The notes under the pieces were generated by a model. It was given only the letters and a program-made list of their open reading frames with translations, searched no databases and had not been told where the DNA came from. The translations under genes were made by a program, and so were the position numbers. Shown piece after piece: positions 63,480-64,000 of a stretch of DNA of 64,000 nucleotides (within the stretch, counting starts at the first letter, position 1; each line of letters starts with the position of its first letter). The DNA comes from Akebia trifoliata. Its lineage: Eukaryota; Streptophyta; Magnoliopsida; Ranunculales; Lardizabalaceae. The stretch covers positions 10,275,658-10,339,657 of the forward strand of contig CM030704.1 in NCBI GenBank assembly GCA_017979445.1, given 5' to 3'.

Positions 63480-64000
63480 GTAAGCATAAACCAGTTCATC
63501 CTGGGAATGATTGCAAAGGGCCAAGGAGGGGGTTTGGAACTGTGTGTTCGGGTGGAAGTATGTCTAGCAATGAGATTGTGGGTTAGGGGGAAGATATCCG
63601 TAACTTGAGTTAGCAATTGGTTCAATAGATGGAAATTGGAGGAAGCACTTGGGAGTCTCTTGAGATATACTAGTGCATGGTTTCATACCGTTGACAACAT
63701 TTGATACCAATGCTAATACAAATAAGGAATGTGGATACTTGTATGATTTTTTCTATTATGATCTTTCTTATTATTAATATTAAGTTCATCCTACTTTTCA
63801 AAGAAATAAGATTTACAAGTAGCATTGTATAAATAGAAACTAAAAATATTAGTTTGCTTTCCATCAAAAGTTACTAAGACCAAGGAAGACTTAAAACTTG
63901 GGAGTAGTAAAATGAAGCTAATTTTTTTTTATAGGTGCTCTGTAGTCTGTACACAACTATGGATTTACTGCATTTGGAGAGAGTCCTACTGATCTTTCAG
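63480..64000 (+). other. Probable intron after the MO25-like exon
   Basis: Begins GTAAGC and ends at the window edge with a pyrimidine-rich CTGATCTTTCAG, so it may be one complete 521 bp intron of the MO25-like gene copy. No coding frame inside. Confidence 0.4.

Noticed and set aside
1..64000. CRISPR array, bacterial operon or organellar insert
   Set aside because: Repeats are retroelement LTRs, minisatellites or MITEs; no cas genes, no spacer pattern, and no plastid or mitochondrial gene seen.

Overview
The window is plant nuclear DNA. The evidence is one single-exon pentatricopeptide-repeat (PPR) gene with a mitochondrial-type N-terminus, intron-bearing fragments of typical plant genes (plastid biotin carboxyl carrier protein, a SANT/DUF3755 protein, a MO25-like protein, an F-box protein), and a large mass of nested LTR retrotransposons of plant Ty3/Gypsy and Ty1/Copia types. 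The sequence is AT-rich. Species cannot be read from it; it looks like a dicot or another non-grass angiosperm with a retroelement-rich genome.

Layout. 1-3225: tail and 3' LTR (1.77 kb, TGTAGACACC...CA) of a Tat-like Gypsy element (T1) whose 5' part lies left of the window. 3226-14415: a decayed Athila-type Gypsy element (A1, + strand) with gag, protease, RT, RNase H, integrase and an extra ORF after integrase; that ORF is split by a 2.5 kb deletion derivative of the T1 family (T2, 9412-11907, target-site duplication CACGG). 14703-16449: PPR gene, apparently one base out of frame in a T7 run. 17810-34807: a Copia element (C1, TSD CTATA) split by a minus-strand Athila-type element (A3, 19063-29861). 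34.8-40.6 kb: fragments of two unrelated host genes with splice sites still visible. 42398-54231: an Athila-type element (A2, TSD GCTAG) that has lost gag-pol and carries a young, nearly intact 4,996 bp Copia element (C2, 46450-51445, TSD ACAAT, LTRs differing at one of 234 positions). 54.6-58 kb: minus-strand Gypsy pol remnant (A4) and LTR-like sequence. 58-64 kb: miniature inverted-repeat elements, a tRNA-like SINE head, an F-box pseudogene and one exon of a MO25-like gene running off the right edge.

Relationships. The only likely functional host gene is the PPR gene. Everything else recognisable is transposon or broken gene. Nesting gives relative ages: A2 before C2, C1 before A3, A1 before T1 and T2. 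Inactivation is legible in several copies: loss of the YVDD box in C1, substitutions in the RT and integrase catalytic motifs of A3, CpG-type decay of the A2 primer-binding site, and stop codons that look like C-to-T changes. I found no CRISPR array, no bacterial operon and no convincing undescribed system. The best leads are the fast-changing minisatellites before the Tat-like 3' LTRs, a microhomology-type internal deletion in T2, the cluster of partial host genes, and a palindromic MITE family near 58-61 kb.
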